From the NCBI GenBank assembly GCA_020633195.1, contig JACKEC010000019.1, positions 62,001-126,000 on the forward strand: 64,000 nt of DNA, given 5' to 3'. The position numbers were made by a program, and so were the translations under genes. Every line of letters starts with the position of its first letter. Positions within the stretch are counted from its first letter, which is position 1. Source of the DNA: Sandaracinaceae bacterium. GTDB taxonomy: Bacteria > Myxococcota_A > Polyangia > Polyangiales > Sandaracinaceae. Below are positions 9,135 through 16,028 of the stretch, piece after piece. The notes below the pieces were generated by a model. It worked only from the letters and a program-made list of their open reading frames with translations, had not been told where the DNA came from and ran no database searches.

Positions 9135-9869
9135 ATGGGAGCCATCGCAACAATCCTCCTCGGGGGCGGCATCGTCGCCCTGATCGTCGGCGGATACCTC
9201 AAGTTCAAGGGCGGCCGCATCGCCAAGACGCCCTTCGTCCCGACCGGGGACGCCGCCCGCAACCCGAGCGTCGCCGGGGACGGTGGCCGCGTCAGCGTGC
9301 AGGGGAGCGTCAACTGCCCCCAGCCGCTCGTCTCGCCGGTCACCGGGACCCCGTGCCTCTACTACACCCTCAAGGTCGAGGGCACCTGGAAGGAAGGCGA
9401 CGCCACCAAGTCCAAGACCTACGTCGAAGACAAGGTCGCCGCGCCCTTCACCCTCGACGACGGCTCCGGCGGCATCCCCGTCGACGCGAGCGCGGGCGGC
9501 GACATGGAGACGAAGAAGACCTTCGACGAGACCAAGAAGGAGGGCTTCTTCGCCGACCTCAAGAGCGCCGTGGGCAAGGGCGAGCCGATCATGTTCGGCA
9601 ACTACCCCTTCGCGAACCCGCCGATGTCCAAGGCGAACACCTTCAAGTGCACCGAGTGGATCGTCCCCCTGCCCCCGCAGGCGTTCGCCCTCGGCAAGCT
9701 CGAGCAGGGCGTGATCACGAGCACGGGCATGCTCGGCCTGATGCTCTCCTCCAAGACGCGTGACGAGCTGCTCGGATCGAGCGCGAAGAACGCGAAGATG
9801 GCGTTCATCGGCGGCGCTGCGGCCTCCGGTGTCGGTCTGGTCGTGGGTGTGATCTCCACCCTCGTCTAG
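9135..9869 (+). CDS. GIDE-domain membrane protein
   Basis: A 244-residue protein with an N-terminal membrane helix (residues 4-22), a central beta-rich domain and a C-terminal hydrophobic helix (about 222-243). The centre contains SPVTGTPCLYYTLKVEGTW followed by linker and a C-terminal beta segment, the pattern of the GIDE domain known from the eukaryotic mitochondrial E3 ligase MULAN/MAPL and from uncharacterised bacterial proteins. No RING finger follows, so ligase activity is not implied. AGGAG lies about ten bases before the ATG. A strong hairpin follows the stop, so the gene appears to be monocistronic. Confidence 0.68.
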   Translation: MGAIATILLGGGIVALIVGGYLKFKGGRIAKTPFVPTGDAARNPSVAGDGGRVSVQGSVNCPQPLVSPVTGTPCLYYTLKVEGTWKEGDATKSKTYVEDKVAAPFTLDDGSGGIPVDASAGGDMETKKTFDETKKEGFFADLKSAVGKGEPIMFGNYPFANPPMSKANTFKCTEWIVPLPPQAFALGKLEQGVITSTGMLGLMLSSKTRDELLGSSAKNAKMAFIGGAAASGVGLVVGVISTLV

Positions 9870-9887
9870 GTGCTTCCACGTCTCGAG

Positions 9888-9919
9888 GCGCCCGGGTCGA
9901 CCTCCGTCGGCCCGGGCGC
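9888..9919 (+). terminator. Intrinsic terminator after the GIDE-domain gene
   Basis: GCGCCCGGG at 9888-9896 pairs perfectly with 9911-9919, and TTCCCTTT follows directly. It lies 19 bases beyond the stop codon. The remaining bases to the next gene (9920-10096) show nothing else I recognise. Confidence 0.7.
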
Positions 9920-10096
9920 TTCCCTTTGGGGCGTTCGGGCTCGACCGCCCTGGGGTTACCAGCCGGGATCGGGGCGCAGTCCGTGCGTCCGTCGCGCCTC
10001 GCGCGGTGCTAACTTCAGCCGCGCATGCGTTTGGGCGAGGACGACGGCGAGGAGCGCCGGCACGTGCACCGTCACCCGGCCGCGTGGTCTGTGGGG

Positions 10097-10576
10097 ATGA
10101 CGCCCTGGCTCGAGCGCTCGCGCGCGACCCGCGCCTGGGCTCGCGTCCTGCGAGAGGGGCTCGCGCCCGCGGCGCTCGACGCGGTCCGCGCGGAGGCGAC
10201 CACGGCGGCCGGGCTGCGGACCGCGCTCGGGCGCGTGCCGCCCATGAAGGCCGCCCGCGTCCCGCTCCCCGACGCCATCGAGCTGGCCCCCGAGCCGATC
10301 GCGCCGACCCGCGTGGCGCCCGCGCCCGCGCCGGTCGCCGAGCCGCCCCCGCCGGTCCTCGTTCGCTGGAGCGGCGACGCCGCGGCGCAGGCGGAGGCGC
10401 TCATCCGGGCCTCGGCGAACGGGACGCCCTTCTGCGCGGTCTGCGAGGCCGCCCGGCGCGAGGCCGAGTGGCAGGGCGACGCCGAGGCGCAGGCCGCGAC
10501 GCTGCTCGAGGCCGCCGAGGACGGAACGCCCTTCTGCGAAGAGTGCGAGGCGGCGGCGCGACAGGAGGCGAGCTGA
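10097..10576 (+). CDS. Hypothetical protein with duplicated GTPFC motif, in VgrG island
   Basis: About 159 residues from ATG 10097 (an earlier in-frame ATG at 10025 is possible but its extra residues look poor). The N-terminal part is Arg/Ala-rich helix, the middle is a Pro/Ala linker, and the C-terminal half has two copies of a 28-residue unit ending GTPFCAVCE and GTPFCEECE, giving two CxxC pairs that could bind zinc. It is 3 bases upstream of the DUF4123 gene, so a role in type VI tip or effector loading is inferred from context. Family not recognised. Confidence 0.6.
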   Translation: MTPWLERSRATRAWARVLREGLAPAALDAVRAEATTAAGLRTALGRVPPMKAARVPLPDAIELAPEPIAPTRVAPAPAPVAEPPPPVLVRWSGDAAAQAEALIRASANGTPFCAVCEAARREAEWQGDAEAQAATLLEAAEDGTPFCEECEAAARQEAS

Positions 10577-10579
10577 GCC

Positions 10580-11128
10580 ATGAAGGAGATCGTCAACCGC
10601 CTCATCCGCGAGGTGCTCGAGCACCAGACCGACGAGAGCGCGCTCTACGCGATCGTCGACGCCGCGCGCGACCCGGAGGTCTACCCCTCCACCCTCGAGC
10701 CCGGCCTCGACGTGCGCTGCCTCTACGCGGGCGTGCTGCCGGAGGCCATCGCCCACACCGCGCCGTACCTCGTCGAGCTCGATCCGGAGACGGTCTTCGC
10801 CGACACGATCCGCGAGCACTGGGCCGACAGCTGGGGGATCGTCGTCCGCGCCAACGCCGACATCGAGACCCTCCGAAAGCACTTCCGGAAGCTCAACTAC
10901 GTGCGGGGCCCGGACGGCAAGCGGCTCCTGTTCCGCTACTACGACCCGCGGGTGATCCGCGTCTACCTCCCCACGTGCACCACGGACGAGCTGCGGCAGG
11001 TCTTCGGTCCGGTGAAGGAGCTGGTCGCGGTGGCCGAGGACGGCGGGTCGATCCGGTTCTCGTTCGATGGAGAGAAGCTCTCGGTGGCGCACGAGGGCCG
11101 CGCGGCAGAGGGGGAGACGCATGGCTGA
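10580..11128 (+). CDS. DUF4123 type VI effector adaptor
   Basis: A 182-residue protein with the DUF4123 pattern: an early LYAIVDAARDPEVYP strand, LYAGVLPEAIAHTAPYLVEL, a central segment ending in ADSWGIVVRA, and LLFRYYDPRVIRVYLPTC towards the end. Proteins of this family (Tap/TEC) load effectors onto VgrG in type VI secretion systems, which is established for the family. The gene sits between the GTPFC protein and a spike-like protein, overlapping the latter by 8 bases. Three codons into the gene, EIVNRLI suggests a helical lead-in. No immunity gene is recognised. Confidence 0.82.
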   Translation: MKEIVNRLIREVLEHQTDESALYAIVDAARDPEVYPSTLEPGLDVRCLYAGVLPEAIAHTAPYLVELDPETVFADTIREHWADSWGIVVRANADIETLRKHFRKLNYVRGPDGKRLLFRYYDPRVIRVYLPTCTTDELRQVFGPVKELVAVAEDGGSIRFSFDGEKLSVAHEGRAAEGETHG

Positions 11129-12548
11129 GCTGGACCTGTCGAGTCACGAGGGGCGCGTGCGGGCGGCCCGGTCGGGGATCACGTCGCACGTCGACTCCGA
11201 GAAGTCGGCCTACGGCGATCGCTTCGTCGCGGTCGAGGTCTCGACGGAGGTCGCCGAGCACCAGCGCATGCAGACGCGCGTCCCGACGCGTTCGAACCCG
11301 ACGGGCACGGTCCTGTCGATGGGGCGGCGGCACGACGGTCACAACCGCGACGGCTTCGGCCTCACGACCATCGCCCACGTCGACGTCGCGGCGATGGGCG
11401 GCAAGGTCGAGAGCCGGATGACGCTCCAGGCGAACGGTCAAATCGTCTTGCAGTCCGACATGGACAGCGCCTACGTCGTCTCCGCGGCGCCGCTCGTGCT
11501 CAGCTCCAGCGCGGTCACCAACGTCATGGGCGCCGCCGGCGTCGTCATCGCCTCCGGCGCGGCGGTCCCGCTCGCCCCCTGGGCGGTGGAGGGCGAGGAC
11601 CCGGAGACGCCCGCCGCCACGCAGGGCCACGTCGACGACATGCAGGCGCAGGTCGACGCGTGGACCACGGTGAACGACGACCTCACCAGCGCGGCGTCGG
11701 ACCGCGACTCGCTCCAGAGCGACATGTCGCCGAACCAGGCGAGCGAGCTCGGGCCAGCGAAGGACGCGATCGACCTCGCGCAGCTCGCGACCGACACGTT
11801 CAAGGGCCCCAACGAGCTGGGCACGGTGGTGGAGGGCAGCGCCGGAGCGCTCGCGCTGACGGGCGGCGGCGGCGTGCTCGTCTCGACCCCGAAGAGCGCG
11901 ATGACCTACGCGGGCGAGTGGCTCGGTCTCAAGGGCGCCACCGTCTCCGTCGTCGGCGACGCCGTGGACCAGGTCGCCAAGCAGACGTGGGCGGCCACGT
12001 CGCACGACGTCGCGCGCCTGTACTCCGCAAAGCGCATGGACGTCGTCGCCAAGGACGACACGCTCCACATCGCCAGCCGCACCGGCCCCGCGGTCGAGGT
12101 GCAGGCGCCCGCGATCCACGTCGGCACGGTCGAGCCCGAGAGCCCTCAGGTCGCGACCAAGTCCGTGTCCGTGAAGGCCACCGACCACGTCGGCCTCTCG
12201 ACCGGCTCGTCCAGCCCGGACGAGGGCACCGCCGGCTTCCACGTGCTCAGCCACGACGTGATCACCGGCAGCTCGGAGAAGTCCGTCACCCTCGACGCCG
12301 TCGACAAGCTCACGTTCGAGATCAAGGACGCGCAGATCCAGGTCGTGATCGACAAGGGCAAGAAGATCACGATCAAGACCCCGAAGACCACGCTCGAGGT
12401 CACCGAGTCCGGCACCGTGGTCAAGCAGGGCGCGGAGGTCATGAAGGCCTCGAACCAGACCTGCTTCATCGGCCCGAGCGCCTCGAGCCGCTTCGAGGCG
12501 AGCAGCTCGTCGGTCAGCGTGAAGGGCTCCTCGATCAAGATCGGGTAG
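11121..12548 (+). CDS. Beta-helical spike-like protein of the VgrG island
   Basis: 475 residues from ATG 11121, with GGGGGAG just upstream and an 8-base overlap with the DUF4123 gene. The C-terminal 170 residues are short repetitive strands (KSVTLDAVDKLTFEIKDAQI and so on) ending SVSVKGSSIKIG, closely resembling the DUF2345/gp5-like needle at the end of VgrG proteins. A central segment (about residues 130-300) has an Ala/Val hydrophobic stretch and helical region. Because the VgrG encoded nearby lacks a needle, this protein may supply it, or may be an effector carrying the needle fold. Both are inferences. Confidence 0.6.
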   Translation: MAELDLSSHEGRVRAARSGITSHVDSEKSAYGDRFVAVEVSTEVAEHQRMQTRVPTRSNPTGTVLSMGRRHDGHNRDGFGLTTIAHVDVAAMGGKVESRMTLQANGQIVLQSDMDSAYVVSAAPLVLSSSAVTNVMGAAGVVIASGAAVPLAPWAVEGEDPETPAATQGHVDDMQAQVDAWTTVNDDLTSAASDRDSLQSDMSPNQASELGPAKDAIDLAQLATDTFKGPNELGTVVEGSAGALALTGGGGVLVSTPKSAMTYAGEWLGLKGATVSVVGDAVDQVAKQTWAATSHDVARLYSAKRMDVVAKDDTLHIASRTGPAVEVQAPAIHVGTVEPESPQVATKSVSVKATDHVGLSTGSSSPDEGTAGFHVLSHDVITGSSEKSVTLDAVDKLTFEIKDAQIQVVIDKGKKITIKTPKTTLEVTESGTVVKQGAEVMKASNQTCFIGPSASSRFEASSSSVSVKGSSIKIG

Positions 12549-12555
12549 CGGCCCT

Positions 12556-13521
12556 CTACTCGTCGGGGATGCTGAGCCGCTGGAGCTCGGCGAGGTCGAG
12601 CTGATCCGTCTCCGCGGAGCGTAGCCCGAGCTTCGGGCGAGCGCGCTGCTTGGGGACGAGCTCCTCGATCTGCTTGGCGAGCGCCGGCGCGTCGAGGATC
12701 TCGGGCCGCGTGTGCAGCACGAGCTCGAGGGCCCGCGCCATCGCGAGCGCGGAGTCGAAGCGCCGGCTCGGGTCGCTCTGGAAGGCGCGGTCGACGAGGC
12801 CGAGCACGACGGGCGGGATGTCGTCGCGGATGAGCTTGAGGTCCACGGGCTTGCCCGCGTCGAGGCGGGCGCGGAGGTCGTCCGGGAGCAGCGCGGTGTC
12901 CGAGCTGCCCGCGAGGACGGTGTAGAGCAGCAGGCCCATCGCGAACACGTCGGCCATCGGGGTCGCGACCGCGTGGTGAGCGGTCCGGACGTACAGGCGC
13001 TCGGCCTCGATCCCGCCGGCCTCGCACGCGGGGGCGACCCCGAACCGGGTGAGGACGGGGACGCCCGAGCGATCGAGGCGCACGCTGCGCGTGTCCACGC
13101 CGCCGTGGGCGAGCGGCTTGGGCCGGCCGTGCAGCCCGTGCAGCGCGTAGAGGACGTCCACCGCGATCGAGAGGAGCTGTCCCCACGGGGCCGGCTCGCC
13201 CCGCGCGTGGAACGCCTCGACCCACGCCTTGAGCGTGGGCCCATCCGTCGCCTCGACGACGAGGTACGCGTGGTCGCCCTCGCGCACGACGTCGAGGATC
13301 CCCTCGAGGTGCGGGTGCGGGCGCTCCGCGAGCGCGCCCCCCTGGACCATCAGGGTGTCGACGAACCCGTTGCTCGTCGCGAGCTCGGTGGCGAGGTCCA
13401 CCACCACCACGGCGCGCGTGAAGCCCTCACCGCCCCTCGCCTCGCCACGCCAGGCCTCGCCCAAGGGGCCGTCGCCCAGGGGCTCGTTCAGGGAGTAGCG
13501 CTCGCCGACCGTCTTTCCCAC
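12556..13521 (-). CDS. Ser/Thr kinase-fold pseudokinase beside VgrG
   Basis: 321 residues from GTG 13521; the open frame continues upstream only through the repeat element. The protein follows the Hanks kinase pattern (YSLNEPLGDGPLGEAW, then the alpha-C region, an HG-type catalytic loop and the C-lobe PMADVFAMGLLLYTVL), but the VAIK lysine is replaced (AVVVVDL), HRD is replaced by HGG (HGGVDTRSVRL) and DFG by RFG (LTRFGVAP), so catalysis is not expected. The APE motif is also missing. Position between a VgrG and a needle-like protein suggests a regulatory or scaffold role, as kinases such as PpkA regulate type VI systems, but here without phosphotransfer. The gene converges with the spike-like gene. 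Confidence 0.78.
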   Translation of the reverse strand: MGKTVGERYSLNEPLGDGPLGEAWRGEARGGEGFTRAVVVVDLATELATSNGFVDTLMVQGGALAERPHPHLEGILDVVREGDHAYLVVEATDGPTLKAWVEAFHARGEPAPWGQLLSIAVDVLYALHGLHGRPKPLAHGGVDTRSVRLDRSGVPVLTRFGVAPACEAGGIEAERLYVRTAHHAVATPMADVFAMGLLLYTVLAGSSDTALLPDDLRARLDAGKPVDLKLIRDDIPPVVLGLVDRAFQSDPSRRFDSALAMARALELVLHTRPEILDAPALAKQIEELVPKQRARPKLGLRSAETDQLDLAELQRLSIPDE

Positions 13522-13543
13522 GGCCCCATCATAGACCGCTTCC

Positions 13544-13759
13544 AGCAGGCTGCTGAAATGGTCCCGAAGGGACCGTTTCGGAGCCTGCTCCGTGCCCGTG
13601 CCCGTGCCCGTGCCCGTTCGTGACCCTCGAGCGTCTCCCGGCCCGAGATCACGCGCATTTTCGGGAACGGTCGACGGGCACGGTCCGGGCACGGGCACCG
13701 GCACGGGCATGCGCGCGTCGCGCGCGGCACGGAAGCAGGCTGCTCTTCAGCAGCCTGCT
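13544..13759. repeat. Palindromic CCCGTG repeat element, copy A
   Basis: A 216-base element with exact 14-bp terminal inverted repeats (13544-13557 and 13746-13759, sequence AGCAGGCTGCTGAA). Inside the left end is a GGTCCC/GGGACC hairpin (13560-13574); inside the right end GCAGGCTGCT/AGCAGCCTGC (13735-13758) forms a 10-bp hairpin with a CTTC loop. Between them CCCGTG arrays on the left face CGGGCA arrays on the right, so the whole unit can fold on itself. Copy B is at 62768-62991. It fills the gap between the pseudokinase start and the VgrG stop, and its end supplies part of the VgrG stop codon. Confidence 0.8.
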
Positions 13760-15209
13760 ACGGGTGCGCGTCGTCCTCGTACTCCTGGACGATGCCGGCC
13801 TTGCTCCGGACGATCGACTGGGTCGCGTTGGTGTCCACGACCGGCGTCACGGTCTGCGGGTTGGGCACCGAGCCGACGATCAGCGGTCGATCGGGGTCGC
13901 CGTCGAGGTGCGCGATCAGCACCTCCGTCCCGACGTGCAACGGGAAGTGCATGCCATAGCCCGGGCCCGAGAAGGTCTGGGCCATACGGATCCAGCGGCT
14001 CGCCGTGCCCCCGGGCTGGCCGGCCGAGTCGAACGGGAGCACGACGCGATAGCGCCCCTGATCGTCGAGGGGCGCGGGGACGCCCACGACCTCGCCGTCG
14101 ACGTGCGCGGGGAGGAAGCCGTAGATGCGCGGCCGCGGCGTGACCCTCGGCGGCCGGTACGGCACCGTCGCGCGGATGAGCTCGACGTTCAGCTCGACCA
14201 CGCCGTAGGTCTGCTCGTACCGGATCTCGACCACGACGTACTCGCCGTCGAGGTCGCCGACCGGGTGGTTCTGGAGCGTGATCCGATGGCCCGCGCGCAG
14301 CCCCTGCGCGGAGCCGGTGGCGCGGAAGGTGTTCTCCCGGGCGGCGATCTCCTCGGCGCGGACCCGCGCGAGGCGCGTCGCGTCCGCGGCGTCCCTGAGG
14401 TGGTCGCTCGCCGAGAAGACGAGCCCCATGCCGGCGGCGCTGACCTGGTGCGGCTGCTGGATGCGAACGCCGGGCGTGGGGCTCGCGTAGTCCCGCGTGA
14501 CCACGTGCTTGGGGACCGAGGCGAGGCGGTCCTGGAAGCGGCGGAAGCTGTGATCGGCGAAGCCGTCGGCGGCGTCCCGCGGGTCGTACGAGATGGGGTC
14601 CTCGTGATCGACGAAGGCGTCGTTCTGATCGCCGAGGGTCCACACCTCGGCGTCGGTCTCCGACGTGGCGTAGAAGAAGATGCCCTCGTGCTCGAAGAGG
14701 CGGCTGATGAAGTCGAGGTCGCTCTCCTCGTACTGCACGATGTACTCGCGGACGGGGTAGGCCCCGCGATCCGCGAGCGACCACTGGTAGTCGGTGCCCG
14801 CCTCGAAGCCGGCCTCGCCGAGGACCTGGTCGACGACGTCGGGGACCGAGAGGTCGAGGAACACCCGCGAGCGGAACGTCTGGCTCAGGTACCAGAGGTT
14901 GGGCACGAGCACGACGCGGTACTGGATCCAGTGACCGGGGAGGGCCTCGAGCAGCTCCACTTCACGGACCACGCCGAAGAACGGCGTGTGCACCGTCGCG
15001 TCGTCGCGCTCCCAGTACAGCGCGGCCGCCGACTCGAGGAGCGCGGCCGCGTCGATGGGCACGTCCTGCTCGAGGCAGATCGAGAGGTGGAACTCCCAGA
15101 GCCCGCTGAGCTCGGTGGTCCCCCGCGCCTCGGTCACGCGGATGGCCGTGTCCGGGAGCTGCGTGCTCGTGAATCGGGCCTGGTGGGTCAGCTCGGCGGG
15201 CTCGCTCAT
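13758..15209 (-). CDS. vgrG: VgrG-type type VI secretion spike, C-terminally truncated
   Basis: 483 residues with the VgrG order: gp27-like domain (FFGVVREVELLEALPGHW, SVPDVVDQVLGE, EYIVQYEESDLDFISRLFEH), a gp5 OB-fold (RYRVVLPFDSAG, ASRWIRMAQTFSGPGYGMHF, GTEVLIAHLDGDPDRPLIVG) and then VPNPQTVTPVVD. In full-length VgrGs this is followed by a conserved segment (N-T-Q-S...) and the beta-helical needle; here the protein stops at QSIVRSKAGIVQEYEDD. The stop lies exactly at the end of repeat copy A. A trimeric spike of the gp27/OB part remains possible. No tube, sheath or baseplate genes are in the window. Confidence 0.85.
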   Translation of the reverse strand: MSEPAELTHQARFTSTQLPDTAIRVTEARGTTELSGLWEFHLSICLEQDVPIDAAALLESAAALYWERDDATVHTPFFGVVREVELLEALPGHWIQYRVVLVPNLWYLSQTFRSRVFLDLSVPDVVDQVLGEAGFEAGTDYQWSLADRGAYPVREYIVQYEESDLDFISRLFEHEGIFFYATSETDAEVWTLGDQNDAFVDHEDPISYDPRDAADGFADHSFRRFQDRLASVPKHVVTRDYASPTPGVRIQQPHQVSAAGMGLVFSASDHLRDAADATRLARVRAEEIAARENTFRATGSAQGLRAGHRITLQNHPVGDLDGEYVVVEIRYEQTYGVVELNVELIRATVPYRPPRVTPRPRIYGFLPAHVDGEVVGVPAPLDDQGRYRVVLPFDSAGQPGGTASRWIRMAQTFSGPGYGMHFPLHVGTEVLIAHLDGDPDRPLIVGSVPNPQTVTPVVDTNATQSIVRSKAGIVQEYEDDAHP

Positions 15210-15278
15210 GGAGGTCCCTCGGATTGGAAGCGCGACGGTACCACGCTCCCCTCGGCGGGGACCTCGTCACTTTCTTCT

Positions 15279-15293
15279 TGGTTCGTCGAACCA
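15279..15293. promoter_or_regulatory. Perfect inverted repeat in divergent promoter region, possible operator
   Basis: TGGTTCG-T-CGAACCA is a perfect 7-1-7 palindrome in the 153-base gap between the vgrG start (15209) and the first DUF4331 gene (15363). It is 70 bases from either start codon, a typical distance for an operator. No regulator gene adjoins it, so the binding protein is unknown. Confidence 0.35.
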
Positions 15294-15362
15294 GCCGTGC
15301 GACTGGCTCGTACGGCGCGGGGGGGGCGATTCGGCCCTTCCACGCCTTCTCTGGAGGAGACG

Positions 15363-16025
15363 ATGAATCGAAGGAGCTTGACCATCACCGCGGTGGTCTG
15401 TGGGCTGCTGGGGGCCGTCGGCGCAGCGTGGTTGCTGGCGCCGGGTGCTCAGCCACTTGCAAAGGCTGCGGATCACAACGATCCGCCGGGGCGGGTGATG
15501 GGCGCCAGCGCCGATCGCGCCGCCGACATCGGCGACCTGTACGTCTTCACGCGCGGTGAGAACACCGTGTTCGTGATGACGCTCGCGGGTCCGGCCGTCC
15601 CCGTCGCGGGCCAGACGGGGACCTACGACCGCGATGTGCTCGCGCAGATCTGGTACGACGAGGACGGCTTCGGGACCGGGGTCGCGCCCAAGTCCATCGA
15701 CATCCGCTTCGCGCAGAACACGTCCGGGAACTGGGGCATGCAGGTCACCGGGTTCCCCGGCACGGCCGGCGCCGTCAGCGGCCCGGTCGAGCGCCAGAAC
15801 ATGGTCACGGGGGGCGGCCGCTACTGGGCCGGTCTCCGCGACGACCCGTTCTTCTTCGACGGCACCGGCTTCGGGACCACCCTGATGACCGGCGAGCTGT
15901 CGTTCGACGCGACGCGGGACAGCTTCGCCGGCCAGAACATCACGGCGATCGTCGTCGAGGTGCCGAACACGGCGATCGACTCGACCTTCGACGCCTGGGC
16001 CACCACCTCGCGGATCGGGAGCTGA
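15363..16025 (+). CDS. DUF4331-type secreted protein, N-terminal-domain form
   Basis: 220 residues, with a GGAGGAG ribosome site about two bases before the ATG. Residues 5-35 form a signal peptide (TITAVVCGLLGAVGAAWLLA) and the mature part begins KAADHNDPP. It contains DRAADIGDLYVFTRG, the opening motif of DUF4331 proteins, then a beta-rich chain with VIVEVPNTAI-type ending. Full DUF4331 proteins are often longer; the second half of the pattern is in the next gene, three bases downstream. Function of the family is unknown; an extracytoplasmic location is clear from the signal peptide. Confidence 0.78.
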   Translation: MNRRSLTITAVVCGLLGAVGAAWLLAPGAQPLAKAADHNDPPGRVMGASADRAADIGDLYVFTRGENTVFVMTLAGPAVPVAGQTGTYDRDVLAQIWYDEDGFGTGVAPKSIDIRFAQNTSGNWGMQVTGFPGTAGAVSGPVERQNMVTGGGRYWAGLRDDPFFFDGTGFGTTLMTGELSFDATRDSFAGQNITAIVVEVPNTAIDSTFDAWATTSRIGS

Positions 16026-16028
16026 GCC

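Noticed and set aside
13488..13730. Small frames reading CPCPCP in repeat copy A (and 62780-62962 in copy B)
   Set aside because: They come only from the CCCGTG arrays of the palindromic element, have no ribosome site and recur in both copies for that reason.
10097..15209. Prophage or contractile-injection-system region
   Set aside because: Only tip-type genes are present; no capsid, sheath, tube, lysis or integrase genes are seen.
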